DNA from: Saprospiraceae bacterium
Lineage (GTDB): Bacteria > Bacteroidota > Bacteroidia > Chitinophagales > Saprospiraceae
Assembly: GCA_020629515.1 (NCBI GenBank)
Contig: JAHDDE010000008.1
Span: forward strand, 1,541-39,668
Length of the DNA: 38,128 nucleotides
Direction of reading: 5' to 3'
The stretch's first letter is position 1. Every line of letters starts with the position of its first letter. A model generated the notes under the pieces. It was given only the letters and a program-made list of their open reading frames with translations, was not told the origin of the DNA and ran no database searches. A program made the position numbers and the translations under genes. Positions 9,971 to 18,852 of the stretch are shown here, piece by piece.

Positions 9971-10011
9971 CGCTCCATTTTTTGGAAAAAGTTATTTAAC
10001 AAAATTAATTA

Positions 10012-10473
10012 ATGAGACATTATGAAGTCACTTTCATCGTCGATCCCGTTCTGTCAGGCGATGAAATCAAATCGACAGCTAAGACTTACGAAGATATGCT
10101 CGCTAAAGAAGGAGCAAAAATCGTACACATTGATGAGATGGGTCTTAGACAATTAGCTTACCCGCTGAACAAACGTTCTTCTGGTATTTACTACTGTGTA
10201 GAGTTTTCAATCGAAGAAGGTTCTATAATTTCTAAATTAGAATTGGCTTTACGTCGTGATGAAAGAATCATGAGATTCCTTACTATCAAATTAGATAAGT
10301 ATGGCGTAAAGTACAATGATGATAAAAGAAATGGTCTAATCGGAAAAGTTCAACGTCCTGAAAAGAAAAGTTCTAAAAAGGATAGTAGATCAAGAGACAA
10401 GGCAAAATCTGTTAGTAATAAACCCGCAACTCCTGCTCCTGCGCCAGTAGCTGCAACAAAAGAAGAAGAATAA
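10012..10473 (+). CDS. rpsF: 30S ribosomal protein S6
   Basis: S6 binds S18 and 16S rRNA on the platform of the small subunit. The N-terminal MRHYEVTFIVDP, the central GLRQLAYPLNKRSSGIYY and the DERIMRFLT segment are characteristic. At 153 residues it is longer than minimal S6 (about 100) because of a basic then Pro/Ala-rich tail (about 115-153, ending KEEE), which is probably disordered. It is the first gene of a three-gene operon with rpsR (1 bp away) and rplI. The start is supported by family alignment and the promoter 41 bp upstream. Confidence 0.97.
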   Translation: MRHYEVTFIVDPVLSGDEIKSTAKTYEDMLAKEGAKIVHIDEMGLRQLAYPLNKRSSGIYYCVEFSIEEGSIISKLELALRRDERIMRFLTIKLDKYGVKYNDDKRNGLIGKVQRPEKKSSKKDSRSRDKAKSVSNKPATPAPAPVAATKEEE

Positions 10474-10474
10474 C

Positions 10475-10741
10475 ATGGCATCTAGAGACGACATCAAATT
10501 CTTAAGTAATCCGAATATCGGATCTAAGAGACAAAAGTATTGTAGATTCAAAAAATTCGGAATCAAGCATATAGACTATAAGGATGCTGATTTCTTATTG
10601 CAATTCATCAATGAGCAAGGAAAGCTTCTACCAAGAAGAATAACTGGTAATTCATTGAAATATCAAAAAAGAGTCGCAGTAGCCGTAAAGAGAGCTAGAC
10701 ACTTAGCCATATTACCTTACGTTGCTGATTTATTAAAATAA
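10475..10741 (+). CDS. rpsR: 30S ribosomal protein S18
   Basis: S18 pairs with S6 in the small-subunit platform. The 88-residue protein has the family signature YCRFKKFGIKHIDYKD followed by LPRRITGNSLKYQKRVAVAVKRARHLAILPYV. Its ATG begins one base after the rpsF stop codon, so translation is very likely coupled, which suits the equal amounts of S6 and S18 required. Only one cysteine is present in the N-terminal motif, so it is the zinc-free type. Confidence 0.97.
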   Translation: MASRDDIKFLSNPNIGSKRQKYCRFKKFGIKHIDYKDADFLLQFINEQGKLLPRRITGNSLKYQKRVAVAVKRARHLAILPYVADLLK

Positions 10742-10768
10742 CTTGATAAATCTTAAAAAGTTAAGAAG

Positions 10769-11215
10769 ATGGAAATTATTCTATTAAAAGATATGGGTAC
10801 TCTCGGCGATAAGCATGATGTAGTTACCGTAAAAAATGGTTACGGAAGAAATTACTTAATACCCAAAGGCTTAGCTGTTATAGCTAATGAGCCTAATATG
10901 AAGAAGCTTGATGATATTATTGCTAAAGAAAAAGCAAGCGAAGAAGCAAGAGTTGATGAGTTCAAAGCAATGATGACAAAACTTGAAGGTCAAACCCTGA
11001 AAATAGGAGTTAAAGCCGGTACAAGTGGAAAGATCTTTGGTAGTGTTAACACAATACAAGTAGTAAACGCTATAAAGGAACAATTCGAAATCGAGGTTCC
11101 TCGTAAGAAAGTAGTTCTTGCGGAAGATATCAAAGAAATAGGTACTTATGACATAGAAGTCAACCTACACCACCAAGCTAAAGGAAAAATGCAGATAGAA
11201 TTGGTTCAAGAATAG
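10769..11215 (+). CDS. rplI: 50S ribosomal protein L9
   Basis: L9 binds 23S rRNA near the L1 stalk and helps keep the reading frame. The protein has the usual two-lobed form in 148 residues: an N-terminal domain with MEIILLKDMGTLGDKHDVV and the signature NGYGRNYLIPKGLA, a long connecting helix (about 40-75), and a C-terminal domain with GKIFGSVNT. It is the last gene of the operon, 27 bp after rpsR, and is followed by a strong intrinsic terminator. Confidence 0.97.
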   Translation: MEIILLKDMGTLGDKHDVVTVKNGYGRNYLIPKGLAVIANEPNMKKLDDIIAKEKASEEARVDEFKAMMTKLEGQTLKIGVKAGTSGKIFGSVNTIQVVNAIKEQFEIEVPRKKVVLAEDIKEIGTYDIEVNLHHQAKGKMQIELVQE

Positions 11216-11239
11216 GTACCAATTGACAGAAAATTATAA

Positions 11240-11276
11240 AAGGTCGTTAAGAAATTATCTTAACGGCCTTTTTTTG
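11240..11276 (+). terminator. Intrinsic terminator after rplI
   Basis: AAGGTCGTTAAGA (11240-11252) pairs with TCTTAACGGCCTT (11258-11270) through 13 pairs, one of them G-T, around a 5-nt loop. Five further T residues follow. It lies 25 bp after the rplI stop codon and closes the ribosomal protein operon. Confidence 0.92.
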
Positions 11277-11370
11277 TAACTCTGATCAAGTATACGATGA
11301 ATAAGCTCTATGTTTATTTTTATCAATCTGTATTTCCACGTAAGTTGGTGATCCCACTTCATATGGGTAG

Positions 11371-12105
11371 CTATATCCGATATGCGCTCCCATGTTCATG
11401 TAGCCACCTTTCTTTCTCTTTATAATCAGGCATGATTCCCGATACTATTTTCCAAAATCGGGCAGAATGATTCAGCTCTTTTAAATGAGCTAACTCATGG
11501 ATATATACATAGTCTCTTACCTCACTTGGAGCAAATAAAGTCCGTACAGAGATATTTATATTTCCATTAGAGGAACAACTTCCCCAATTACTGCTATTAT
11601 TTTTTATTCTGACTTTTTTAATATTCTCTTTAATATATAAGTCATTCAACGCAAGTATCCTATCAGTAACTGATGGTAAGTTATCCTGAGCTATAATCCG
11701 GGCAATAAGTGTTTTTATTGCCTTGTTCTTATTTAGCCCGCTTAGACTCTCATTGAGCTTAATCTGAATGATATCATTAGTGACGAGTTTGGCCGTGCTG
11801 GTTTTTCTGATTTCTGATTGAATATTTAGGAAGTACTTTTTATCTGGCAAGACGATAGTATCTCCAGTCTTATACGAACTTAATTGAAATCTTTTCTTAA
11901 GGCTTGGTTGCTTCTCAAATTGATCTTTGATCCACTTTTTTGCCCAAGATTCATATGAGTTAAATTGAGATCCTATAGATGGAATTCTAATAACAATTTT
12001 ATCTCTATTAATGGCAATCCTATTAGAATTGCGCCACTCGCTAATGACATGAACAGGAATGGTAAGATCACCTATCAACCACTCTTGTTTTAAAGTCTTA
12101 GGCAT
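11371..12105 (-). CDS. YgjP-type (DUF45/WLM) zinc metallopeptidase
   Basis: The product is predicted at 244 residues. The conserved HELAHLKELNH at 203-213 supplies HExxH plus a third histidine, typical of the YgjP/SprT-like DUF45 group; SCSSNGNINISVR just upstream and NHSARFWKIV just downstream are also typical. There is no signal peptide, so it is a cytoplasmic protein of unknown substrate. An in-frame ATG lies 45 bp further upstream, but it is deep inside serC. I prefer the ATG at 12105 because it forms an ATGCCTAA overlap with the serC stop codon, which suggests coupled translation, and because the family begins near there. The fold is secure; the cellular role is not. Confidence 0.85.
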   Translation of the reverse strand: MPKTLKQEWLIGDLTIPVHVISEWRNSNRIAINRDKIVIRIPSIGSQFNSYESWAKKWIKDQFEKQPSLKKRFQLSSYKTGDTIVLPDKKYFLNIQSEIRKTSTAKLVTNDIIQIKLNESLSGLNKNKAIKTLIARIIAQDNLPSVTDRILALNDLYIKENIKKVRIKNNSSNWGSCSSNGNINISVRTLFAPSEVRDYVYIHELAHLKELNHSARFWKIVSGIMPDYKEKERWLHEHGSAYRI

Positions 12106-13168
12106 TTGCCGAATCAAAAGATTTGATAGTCTCGCATAACACCTCGACACCCTCTATTCCCATAGCATTATAAATAGATGCTCTAAATCCTCCAACAGAG
12201 CGATGCCCTTTTACTCCACTACATCCCGCTGCCGTCGCCTTAGTTAAAAACGCCTCCTCCATAGAATTATCCTTCAATAGGAATGTAACATTCATCAATG
12301 ATCTATCTTCTGTAGCCACAGGGTTAAAGAATAGCTGACTTTCATCAATGGTCTTATAAAGCAATTCTGCCTTAGTCTTATTCAACTTTTGTACCCCTTC
12401 TACTCCACCATTGGCTTTAACCCATCTCATGGTCAACATACTCACATATATAGCAAATACTGGCGGAGTGTTAAACATGGATTGCTTACCAACATGTGTG
12501 TTATAGTCGAACATGGTTGGCACCTCTCTTGATTGTTTATCCAAGAAATTTTTATCAATGATCACCAAGGTAGTCCCCGCAGGACCCATATTCTTTTGTG
12601 CCCCAGCATAGATCATTCCATATCTATTGATGTCAATTGATTTACTGAATATGTTAGAAGACATATCAGCCACTATAGGAACTGAAGTGTCAGGTAGCTC
12701 ATGATACTCAGTACCAAAAATTGTATTATTAGATGTAATATGTAGATACTTTAAGTCAGAAGGAACATCGTATCCCTTAGGGATATGATTAAAGTTATTC
12801 TCCTTAGAACTCGCTAAAATCAAGGTCTCTCCATATCTCTTAGCCTCTTTGATAGCTTTAGTAGACCAACTGCCCGTATCTACATAACCTGCTCTTTCGT
12901 TTTCTCCTAAAAAATTCATCGCCGTCATAGCGAACTGTGTACTTGCTCCTCCTTGTAGGAACAATACTTCATGTTTATCGGACAAACCTAACAGCTCTTT
13001 GGCCAACGCTTGTGCCTCATCCATCACAGCTTGAAACTCTTTTGATCTATGAGAAATCTCTAAAATTGAAAGTCCAATCCCTTCGAAATCAACAACTGCT
13101 TTTGATGCTTCTTGCATAACTTCCTCTGGAAGGATAGCTGGCCCTGCACTAAAATTATACTTCTTCAT
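12098..13168 (-). CDS. serC: Phosphoserine aminotransferase
   Basis: SerC converts 3-phosphohydroxypyruvate and glutamate to phosphoserine, the second step of serine synthesis, and can also act in pyridoxal phosphate synthesis. The 356 residues fit the family. The N-terminus KKYNFSAGPAILPEEVM is the signature, the cofactor lysine is K192 in YAGAQKNMGPAG, and HRSVGGFRASIYNA near the end binds the substrate phosphate. It has its own likely promoter in the 78-bp gap after gpmI and overlaps the downstream metallopeptidase gene by 8 bp. Confidence 0.97.
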   Translation of the reverse strand: MKKYNFSAGPAILPEEVMQEASKAVVDFEGIGLSILEISHRSKEFQAVMDEAQALAKELLGLSDKHEVLFLQGGASTQFAMTAMNFLGENERAGYVDTGSWSTKAIKEAKRYGETLILASSKENNFNHIPKGYDVPSDLKYLHITSNNTIFGTEYHELPDTSVPIVADMSSNIFSKSIDINRYGMIYAGAQKNMGPAGTTLVIIDKNFLDKQSREVPTMFDYNTHVGKQSMFNTPPVFAIYVSMLTMRWVKANGGVEGVQKLNKTKAELLYKTIDESQLFFNPVATEDRSLMNVTFLLKDNSMEEAFLTKATAAGCSGVKGHRSVGGFRASIYNAMGIEGVEVLCETIKSFDSANA

Positions 13169-13188
13169 GACATGATTTTATTAGTCTG

Positions 13189-13216
13189 CAAAAATAGGTT
13201 TAATGTATTGAGACAA
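13189..13216 (-). promoter_or_regulatory. Likely serC promoter
   Basis: On the minus strand TATTTTTG (13196 down to 13189) matches TAnnTTTG exactly, with TTG (13216-13214) 17 bp upstream. The box ends 20 bp before the serC ATG, giving a leader of about 15 nt. It indicates that serC can be expressed independently of gpmI. Confidence 0.5.
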
Positions 13217-13229
13217 TCAATCTGACTGC

Positions 13230-13250
13230 ATAATCTTTTAATAAGATTAT
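13230..13250 (-). repeat. 8-bp hairpin at the gpmI stop codon
   Basis: ATAATCTT (13230-13237) pairs with AAGATTAT (13243-13250) over a 5-nt loop and overlaps the gpmI TAA. It lacks a T run on the minus strand, so it is a weak terminator at best. It may instead protect or punctuate the gpmI message. Confidence 0.35.
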
Positions 13251-14761
13251 TGGCCTATTAAGATTTCTCCGTCCATCTCCTCCGGGGTGTGAATGTTCAT
13301 GATCTTCAATATAGTAGGAGCGATATCTGCTAATTTCCCATTTTTTATACTTCTGACTTCACCATTATTACTTACATAAATTACTGGAACCAAATTAGTG
13401 GTATGGGCTGTATTAGGTGATCCATCAGCATTGATCATATAATCACTGTTACCATGATCCGCGATTACTATTATGTCATAATTCTTATGCAGCGCAGTTT
13501 CTACCAATCTTTTTAAACATGAATCTACCGTTTGAACTGCCACTTTTGCTGCTTCAAAATCCCCAGTATGTCCCACCATATCGGCATTAGCATAGTTGAG
13601 ACATATGAATTCAGGCGCATTCATTTCTATAGATTGAGTTATGGCGTCAGTTACTTCGATAGCACTCATCTCTGGCTTTAGATCATAGGTAGCCACTTTT
13701 GGCGAAGGAATCATAATGCGTTCTTCCCCTTCAAATGGCGCTTCTCTTCCACCATTAAAGAAAAATGTAACATGGGGATATTTCTCTGTTTCAGCAATTC
13801 TGACTTGCTTCAAGCCATTTTTACAAATTATCTCGCCTAATGTATTCTTAAGCTCATCTTTTTCAAATACAACATTGATGCCTTCAAAAGAGGCATCATA
13901 TTTTGTCATCGTAACATAATGGAGATCAAGCTTTTTCATACTATGCTCTATAAAATTCTCTTGAGTGAGAGCTCGAGTAAGTTGTCTAGGCCGATCAGTT
14001 CTAAAATTAGCAAATAACACAACATCTCCTGGTCTAATGATTTTATCCTTATCTAATATTATAGGATTGATAAACTCGTCAGTGATGTTTTCATCATATG
14101 AATTTTGAAGAGACTTGACAGCATCTGAAGATTCAGTACCTTGCCCATGAACAAGCAAGTCGTAGGCTTTCTTTATTCTCTCCCACCTTAGATCACGATC
14201 CATTGCATAATATCTTCCCACAAGAGACACGAGATTTGCACTTCCTTTTATTCTAGATAAAAGTGTTTCGGTATAGGCCTTACCACCTTGAGGGTCTGTG
14301 TCCCTACCATCCATAAATCCATGAATTCTAATATCAGAAATTCCAGATTTTGCCAAACCTTCAGAAAGAGCAATAATATGATTGATATGTGAATGTACCC
14401 CACCATCCGATAATAATCCCAGAATATGAATCGGCTTACTATTTTGAAGGGCATATTCTATAGCATTTTGTAATATGGGTTGTTTTATCAATGTTTCCTC
14501 AGCAATTGCCTTGTTAATTCTTGCTAATTCTTGATATACAATTCTTCCTGCACCAATATTTAGATGACCAACTTCACTATTACCCATTTGCCCATCAGGC
14601 AATCCCACATCGGACCCAAAGGTTACCAAATTGGCATTTGGATATTTGCTAATTAAATGGTCGTAAAAAGGAGTATCTGCCGCTTGTATGGCATCGGCAT
14701 TCTTATCAATACCTTTACCCCAGCCATCTAAAATGGCTAATAATACTTTCTTTTTTTTCAT
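13247..14761 (-). CDS. gpmI: Cofactor-independent phosphoglycerate mutase
   Basis: This enzyme interconverts 3- and 2-phosphoglycerate in glycolysis and gluconeogenesis using two manganese ions and a phosphoserine intermediate. The length of 504 residues is standard. D12 in LAILDGWG and S62 in MGNSEVGHLNIGAGR are the metal ligand and catalytic serine, at the same positions as in the well-studied Bacillus enzyme. HGFMDGRDTDP and the C-terminal IVIADHGNSDYM provide further ligands. It lies upstream of serC on the same strand; both enzymes act around 3-phosphoglycerate. The ATG is the only sensible start. Confidence 0.97.
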   Translation of the reverse strand: MKKKKVLLAILDGWGKGIDKNADAIQAADTPFYDHLISKYPNANLVTFGSDVGLPDGQMGNSEVGHLNIGAGRIVYQELARINKAIAEETLIKQPILQNAIEYALQNSKPIHILGLLSDGGVHSHINHIIALSEGLAKSGISDIRIHGFMDGRDTDPQGGKAYTETLLSRIKGSANLVSLVGRYYAMDRDLRWERIKKAYDLLVHGQGTESSDAVKSLQNSYDENITDEFINPIILDKDKIIRPGDVVLFANFRTDRPRQLTRALTQENFIEHSMKKLDLHYVTMTKYDASFEGINVVFEKDELKNTLGEIICKNGLKQVRIAETEKYPHVTFFFNGGREAPFEGEERIMIPSPKVATYDLKPEMSAIEVTDAITQSIEMNAPEFICLNYANADMVGHTGDFEAAKVAVQTVDSCLKRLVETALHKNYDIIVIADHGNSDYMINADGSPNTAHTTNLVPVIYVSNNGEVRSIKNGKLADIAPTILKIMNIHTPEEMDGEILIGQ

Positions 14762-14981
14762 GAGTTTTCAACGATGACGTTGCAAGATAAAGGAATTAAT
14801 TCTTGTATCAATGGTATAACAAATCCCTCAATACTTTTTCTCAACAATTCATCAATCATATAAAATTAGGCTCTGATACAATAATCCAATTCCTATAATT
14901 GTTAATTAGTCCATAACCAAATGAATAAACTATAAGCAAGAGCTTTACTATCATCTATTCTCATTAATTCTAAAATTGAAT

Positions 14982-15332
14982 ATGATTAGTTTAAGCTTTT
15001 TTTATACACTATTATTTAGTACCACCTTCGCAGGATCTAATACTAATATTACATCAATCAATAGCCAATTAGCACCAATTGTTGAGTGGCAAAATGGACC
15101 ATACAAAGAGCAGGTTAGCAAAAACGTGGCAGTTAAAAGATTGAACCAAATTCTGGACGATCTTGGACCAACAGAAGTAGTAAGAACTCACCCCGCCAAG
15201 CTAAATGCTAAGCGAGACACTTATGGGCTTATTCATTTATCCAATGGAGAAGAAAGTATCAGAATATTCTACTTCTGTCAAAAATTAGGATATAAACATG
15301 TAATCAATAAACTTAAAATCACAACGATTTAG
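14982..15332 (+). CDS. Small secreted protein of unknown function
   Basis: This is a 116-residue protein starting at ATG 14982; a TTG two codons earlier is less likely. Residues 1-18 or so (MISLSFFYTLLFSTTFAG) look like a Sec signal peptide. The mature part has a helical LNQILDDLGPTEVV region followed by a short beta-rich stretch (DTYGLIHLSNGEESIRIFYF) with one cysteine. I recognise no family. The gene overlaps the 3' end of the convergent DUF2400 gene by 14 bp. A sensible signal peptide and clean reading frame support it, but it has no homologue I can name. Confidence 0.6.
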   Translation: MISLSFFYTLLFSTTFAGSNTNITSINSQLAPIVEWQNGPYKEQVSKNVAVKRLNQILDDLGPTEVVRTHPAKLNAKRDTYGLIHLSNGEESIRIFYFCQKLGYKHVINKLKITTI

Positions 15333-16095
15333 GGTCCCGTTTTTCGACTCCTATGGAGAATAACGCAAAATCATATTTTACTGGGTCATCTGGGTCAAAT
15401 TTTTTTAAAGCGTTGGTTAGTTCAACCACACTTGTCCAATCTGCCTTTGATCTGCGGAGTAGTTTTAATTCCCTAGCTACATTATAAACATGAATATCCA
15501 AAGGTATCATCAATTGAGAAGGAGATAAAGAAGTCCAGTGTCCAAAATCAACACCATTATTGTCTTTTCTTACCATCCACCTTAAGAACATATTTAGCCT
15601 TTTACAAGAACTTTGTCTTAGAGGAGTTGCTACATGTTTTCGTGTTCGCTTTGGGGCATTTTCGGAAGAAAAAAAATACTCGTGAAAATTCTTCAAGGCC
15701 TCTTTTACTTCAAATTGATCAAATCTAAAAGCTGACTCTAAGCTGTTGTACTGTTGATAATGTCTTTTAAAAAAATCAATAAAATACAAGGTATCCGTAG
15801 GTTGAAAAGTGCGATGCTTAAACTTTAGCACATGCTTAAGATCAGAGTCAGTATGGTTGATTATGAAATCGTATGGTGCATTGTCCATAAGATTCATAAG
15901 TTCGTTAGCCTTATTAATTATTGTCACTCGCTGCCCCCAAGATAACATGGCTACCCAAAACGCACTTATCTCGACATCTTGGAGCTTAGAAAATCTATGT
16001 GGGATAGAGATAGGGTCTAAATCTATAAAATTAGGAGTGTTGTAATGATCAACACGCTCGTCCAAAAATTCTTTTAAGTCTGTCGAAGTGATAAT
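15319..16095 (-). CDS. DUF2400 (TIGR02757) family protein
   Basis: This is a conserved bacterial protein of unknown function. The signature is strong: FLDERVDHYNTPNFI, then VEISAFWVAMLSWGQR, KHRTFQPTD, and a C-terminal region with RWMVRKDNNGVDFGHW and PLDIHVYNVAREL. The all-helical pattern with a DIH motif is reminiscent of the HhH DNA-glycosylase fold (inference). The start is unusual. No ATG or GTG exists in the frame; the first candidate NTG is TTG at 16065, but family members normally have about ten residues before FLDE. An ATT at 16095 overlapping the infB TAA (TAATT) would supply them ([10 protein letters not shown]), giving about 258 residues; with TTG it is 248. It is the last gene of the rimP-nusA-infB run. 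Confidence 0.85.
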   Translation of the reverse strand: MITSTDLKEFLDERVDHYNTPNFIDLDPISIPHRFSKLQDVEISAFWVAMLSWGQRVTIINKANELMNLMDNAPYDFIINHTDSDLKHVLKFKHRTFQPTDTLYFIDFFKRHYQQYNSLESAFRFDQFEVKEALKNFHEYFFSSENAPKRTRKHVATPLRQSSCKRLNMFLRWMVRKDNNGVDFGHWTSLSPSQLMIPLDIHVYNVARELKLLRRSKADWTSVVELTNALKKFDPDDPVKYDFALFSIGVEKRDPKSL

Positions 16096-18809
16096 TAGTC
16101 GAGTGTCTGCTTGATCTCAACAATCTCGTAAGACTCTATTACGTCACCGATTTTTATATCATTGAAGTTTTTAACAAGAATACCACACTCAAGTCCTTTT
16201 TTGACTTCTTTAGCATCATCCTTGAATCTCTTCAATGCACTCAATTCTCCTATAGCACCTTCTTTGGTAGGGTAAATCACTATACCGTCTCTTATCACTC
16301 TAATGAAAGAATTTCTTTTGATGACACCACTCGTCATATAAGAACCTGCTATTGTACCAACCTTACTGATCTTAAATGTCTCTCTTACTTCTGCCTCACC
16401 AGTTATACGTTCTTCTTTAGTAGGTTCAAGCATTCCTTCTATAGCACTCTTAATTTCATCTATCGCTTCATATATGATAGAATAAGTCTTAATCTGTACT
16501 CCTTCTTTTTCTGCCAATGTTCTTGCTCCACTTGAAGGCCTAACCTGGAAGCCCACAATGATTGCATCAGAGGCCGATGCCAATAAGACATCTGATTCTG
16601 CTATCTGGCCTACCGCTTTATGTATAACATTCACTTGTACGGACTCAATACTTAACTTAATCAATGAGTCTGAAAGTGCTTCAATAGATCCATCTACATC
16701 ACCCTTAACTATTAAGTTAAGCTCTTTAAAACTGCCTAGTGCCAATCTTCTTCCTATCTCATCTAAGCTTATACGCTTGTTAGCTCTATTGGACTGCTCT
16801 CGGTCTATCTGTTGACGTTTAGCGGCTATCTGTCGCGCCTCTTGATCTGAGTCAACAACTTTAAATTTTTCTCCAGCTTGAGGAGCACCATTCAGACCCA
16901 ATAAAAGTATGGGTGTAGAAGGCCCAGCCTTCTTAAGTCGGTCTCCTCGCTCATTAAACATAGCCTTAACCTTACCCGAGGATCCTCCAGCCACAACCAC
17001 ATCACCTATTGACATAGTACCGGTCTGGACCAACATCTTAGTCACATAACCACGACCTTTATCAAGAGACGCCTCTATGACAGTGCCCAGTGCATTTCTC
17101 TTTGGATTGGCTTGTAACTCTAACACCTCGGCTTCAAGCAATATTTTCTCTAATAAGTCATCTATTCCTAATCCTGTTTTGGCCGAAATATCTTGGGATT
17201 GATACTTTCCTCCCCACTCTTCTATTAATAGATTCATACTGGCCAACTCCTGCTTAATCTTATCAGGTTGGGCTCCGTCCTTATCAATTTTATTTATGGC
17301 GAATACCATAGGCACTCCAGCAGCTTGAGCATGGCTAATGGCCTCCTTAGTTTGAGGCATTATTCTATCATCGGCAGCGATTATGATTATAACTACATCG
17401 GTCACCTTAGCACCCCGTGCACGCATCGCTGTAAACGCTTCGTGACCAGGAGTATCTAAGAAGGTTACCTTTTTGCCATTGACTTTTACTTCATAGGCTC
17501 CAATGTGTTGTGTGATTCCACCAGCCTCCCCACTCGCTACATTTGCACTTCGTATATAATCGAGCAAAGAAGTCTTTCCGTGGTCAACGTGTCCCATGAC
17601 GGTGACAATAGGAGCTCGAGGTTCTAAATCTTTAGGATCATCAATTATCTCTTCTTGCTCATCATCTTGCTCCTCGGCACTTATAAACTCTATTTCTTTT
17701 TCATATTCATCCGCGATGATCTCGATGATCTCTGCATCTAACCGCTGATTGATTGATACAATCACTCCCATATTCATACATGACATGATTATATCAGTAG
17801 CCTGAATATCCAATAGACTTGCCAACTCCGAAACAGATATGAATTCTGTTACCTGTACTTTTTCTGTTTGGCCAGCTGTCTCTAAGATTTCTTGTTTTTC
17901 GCGTTTCTCAACACGACTATCTCTCCTGATCTTTTGTCGCTTGTTCGACTTCCCACCCTGGATCCGCGCCATGGTAGCTTTGATCTTCTCCTCTATCTCT
18001 TTAGCAGATACTTCTTTTACCTCATCTTGCTTTTTCCCGCCACGATTTCGATTATCACGTCTATCTCCTGTTCTATTTTTCCCATCTTGAGATCGATTGT
18101 CAGATGGTACTTTTTTACGCTTGCGCTTGCGCTTTTTCTTAGCTGGATCATTATTATTGCCCTTGGCCTCGCCTGGCTTATCTTTATCTGATTTCTTAGG
18201 CTTTTCCTTGAGTTTATCTGTATCGATCTTACCCATGATCTTAAGCCCTTGTAATTGTGGCGTGGCAGCTCTAATCACTTCTTCTTTTGGGGCTTCAGTG
18301 CCTTGTTCTTCCTTTTTAGCTTTTGCAACTGGCGCTTTAGCCGGTACTTCCTTTTTGACAGGTTTTGACTCAATTGGTTTAGGCTTTTCTTCCTTTGAAG
18401 GCTCGGGAGCTGCTTTGGTTTTTTTAGGTGATAAGTCAATCTTATCTACCACTTTTAAACCTAATTTAGGCGCCTTTGCCTTTATTTCTTCAGGCTTCTG
18501 CTCTTCTACCTTTGGTACTTCAGGCTTCTGCTCAACTTTAGGTGGTGGTGGAGTTGGAGCTGGTGCAGGGGTTGGAGATTTAGGTGGTGTAGGTTCCTCA
18601 ACTCCCCTATTCCCTATTATTAAGTTGTCAGCCTTACTTTTTTCCTCTTTTGAATTACTAAACTCACCTAATAAGACAGTGTACATCTCATCAGTCACTT
18701 TAGCGGTAGGTTTGTTATCAATTTCAAACCCATTAGAGGTTAGAAACTCTACCAAGGTAGATGTTCCTACATTAAACTCTTTGGCAACTTTAACTAGCCT
18801 TTTTGACAT
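16095..18809 (-). CDS. infB: Translation initiation factor IF-2
   Basis: IF-2 is the GTPase that brings initiator tRNA to the 30S subunit and promotes subunit joining. It has 904 residues. The order is an N-terminal IF2_N domain (about 1-50), a long Pro/Lys/Glu-rich low-complexity and basic linker (about 55-300), a second IF2_N helical domain (about 320-375), the G domain with GHVDHGKT at 406-413, DTPGHE and NKID, and the C-terminal domains that bind fMet-tRNA. The long linker is typical of Bacteroidota. It follows nusA by 43 bp in the classic rimP-nusA-infB order. Serine-rich open frames on the opposite strand are shadows of the linker. Confidence 0.98.
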   Translation of the reverse strand: MSKRLVKVAKEFNVGTSTLVEFLTSNGFEIDNKPTAKVTDEMYTVLLGEFSNSKEEKSKADNLIIGNRGVEEPTPPKSPTPAPAPTPPPPKVEQKPEVPKVEEQKPEEIKAKAPKLGLKVVDKIDLSPKKTKAAPEPSKEEKPKPIESKPVKKEVPAKAPVAKAKKEEQGTEAPKEEVIRAATPQLQGLKIMGKIDTDKLKEKPKKSDKDKPGEAKGNNNDPAKKKRKRKRKKVPSDNRSQDGKNRTGDRRDNRNRGGKKQDEVKEVSAKEIEEKIKATMARIQGGKSNKRQKIRRDSRVEKREKQEILETAGQTEKVQVTEFISVSELASLLDIQATDIIMSCMNMGVIVSINQRLDAEIIEIIADEYEKEIEFISAEEQDDEQEEIIDDPKDLEPRAPIVTVMGHVDHGKTSLLDYIRSANVASGEAGGITQHIGAYEVKVNGKKVTFLDTPGHEAFTAMRARGAKVTDVVIIIIAADDRIMPQTKEAISHAQAAGVPMVFAINKIDKDGAQPDKIKQELASMNLLIEEWGGKYQSQDISAKTGLGIDDLLEKILLEAEVLELQANPKRNALGTVIEASLDKGRGYVTKMLVQTGTMSIGDVVVAGGSSGKVKAMFNERGDRLKKAGPSTPILLLGLNGAPQAGEKFKVVDSDQEARQIAAKRQQIDREQSNRANKRISLDEIGRRLALGSFKELNLIVKGDVDGSIEALSDSLIKLSIESVQVNVIHKAVGQIAESDVLLASASDAIIVGFQVRPSSGARTLAEKEGVQIKTYSIIYEAIDEIKSAIEGMLEPTKEERITGEAEVRETFKISKVGTIAGSYMTSGVIKRNSFIRVIRDGIVIYPTKEGAIGELSALKRFKDDAKEVKKGLECGILVKNFNDIKIGDVIESYEIVEIKQTLD

Positions 18810-18852
18810 ATATAACTCTAAAGTTTTCTTCTATTATCAGCTTGCAAGAATA

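Noticed and set aside
9971-10011. S6:S18-type autoregulatory leader before rpsF.
   Set aside because: I see only a four-base stem (TCCA/TGGA) and no CCG-containing bulge expected for that motif.
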